From: Microvirga flocculans ATCC BAA-817
Lineage (GTDB): Bacteria > Pseudomonadota > Alphaproteobacteria > Rhizobiales > Beijerinckiaceae
Direction: 5' to 3'
NCBI RefSeq assembly: GCF_000518665.1
Contig: NZ_JAEA01000008.1
Coordinates: 186,001 to 250,000 of the forward strand
Length of the DNA: 64,000 nucleotides
The notes beneath the pieces were generated by a model that worked only from the letters and a program-made list of their open reading frames with translations, had not been told where the DNA came from and made no database searches. This document shows positions 63,893-64,000 of the stretch, in pieces; the first letter of the stretch is position 1; each line of letters opens with the position of its first letter. A program made the position numbers and the translations under genes.

Positions 63893-64000
63893 AAAAAGGC
63901 CCCTTTCAGCAAAATGCATTGACCGTTGGATGCTGGGGCGGCGCACCGTCTTCAGACGTGGCCGGTTCCCCCAGGAGCGGATCTTCGCCAATGCTTCCGT

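Noticed and set aside
22833..64000. CRISPR array or Cas genes in the Tn7-like element
   Set aside because: No regularly spaced short repeats with unique spacers and no Cas-like protein were found.
31100..64000. Right end of the Tn7-like element
   Set aside because: I looked for inverted copies of the TGTCGTGTCTC end and ATGAGA-type repeats in the intergenic gaps; none was convincing, so no right end is called.

Overview
The window is GC-rich, densely coded DNA from an alphaproteobacterium. I infer Hyphomicrobiales, of the Microvirga/Methylobacterium type, from the gene families and the CCTCCCC/GGGGAGG and TCCCGGA-type intergenic repeats; no rRNA or tRNA gene is present to confirm this.

Core region (1 to about 22,830). 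These are ordinary chromosomal genes: a TRAP transporter (dctQ fragment, dctM), an ArsC/Spx-like reductase, guaA, rsmB, a small lipoprotein, a MAPEG protein, guaB, a DHA2-type MFS exporter, a Tat-exported dienelactone hydrolase, a sugar 1-dehydrogenase of the Gfo/Idh/MocA family, ppx/gppA with overlapping rlmE, an aminotransferase, the complete EF-P beta-lysylation locus (efp, epmA, epmB), a P-type ATPase, a small membrane protein and arfB. It ends in the C-terminal part of dprA.

Island junction (22,833). dprA is cut at a sharp breakpoint. The foreign side begins TGTCGTGTCTC and carries three related TCTCAT repeats spaced 55 and 54 bp. Behind it lies a translationally coupled Tn7-like operon on the minus strand, tnsA-tnsB-tnsC-tniQ-tniQ, with two divergent TniQ paralogues. 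Neither the missing N-terminal half of dprA nor a matching right end appears before base 64,000, so the island probably runs past the window.

Cargo (about 31,450 to 64,000) reads as a defence and metabolite island. (a) A class III cyclase-fold protein (31,458). (b) A group containing a VUT-type queuosine-precursor transporter, an XRE regulator with a 19-bp palindromic operator candidate, an OGG-like HhH-GPD glycosylase, a small Gly/Ser-tailed protein, a PfkB kinase/nucleoside deoxyribosyltransferase fusion, a QueC-like enzyme and a SagB-like nitroreductase. This is the best candidate for an undescribed system, probably built on 7-deazaguanine chemistry. (c) A biosynthetic-looking cluster with a nucleotidyltransferase, two asparagine-synthetase-like enzymes, a NUDIX protein, an NDP-kinase-domain protein and an MFS exporter, followed by a UDP-sugar dehydrogenase. 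(d) A LysR regulator beside a GNAT/isochorismatase-type hydrolase/small-protein operon. (e) A nuclease-like plus PIN-like pair. (f) A CD-NTase-like enzyme plus a DUF6602-like nuclease. (g) A type II restriction-modification set with Vsr. (h) A GmrSD-like DUF262/HNH protein. The window ends in a frameshifted staphylococcal-nuclease-type gene.
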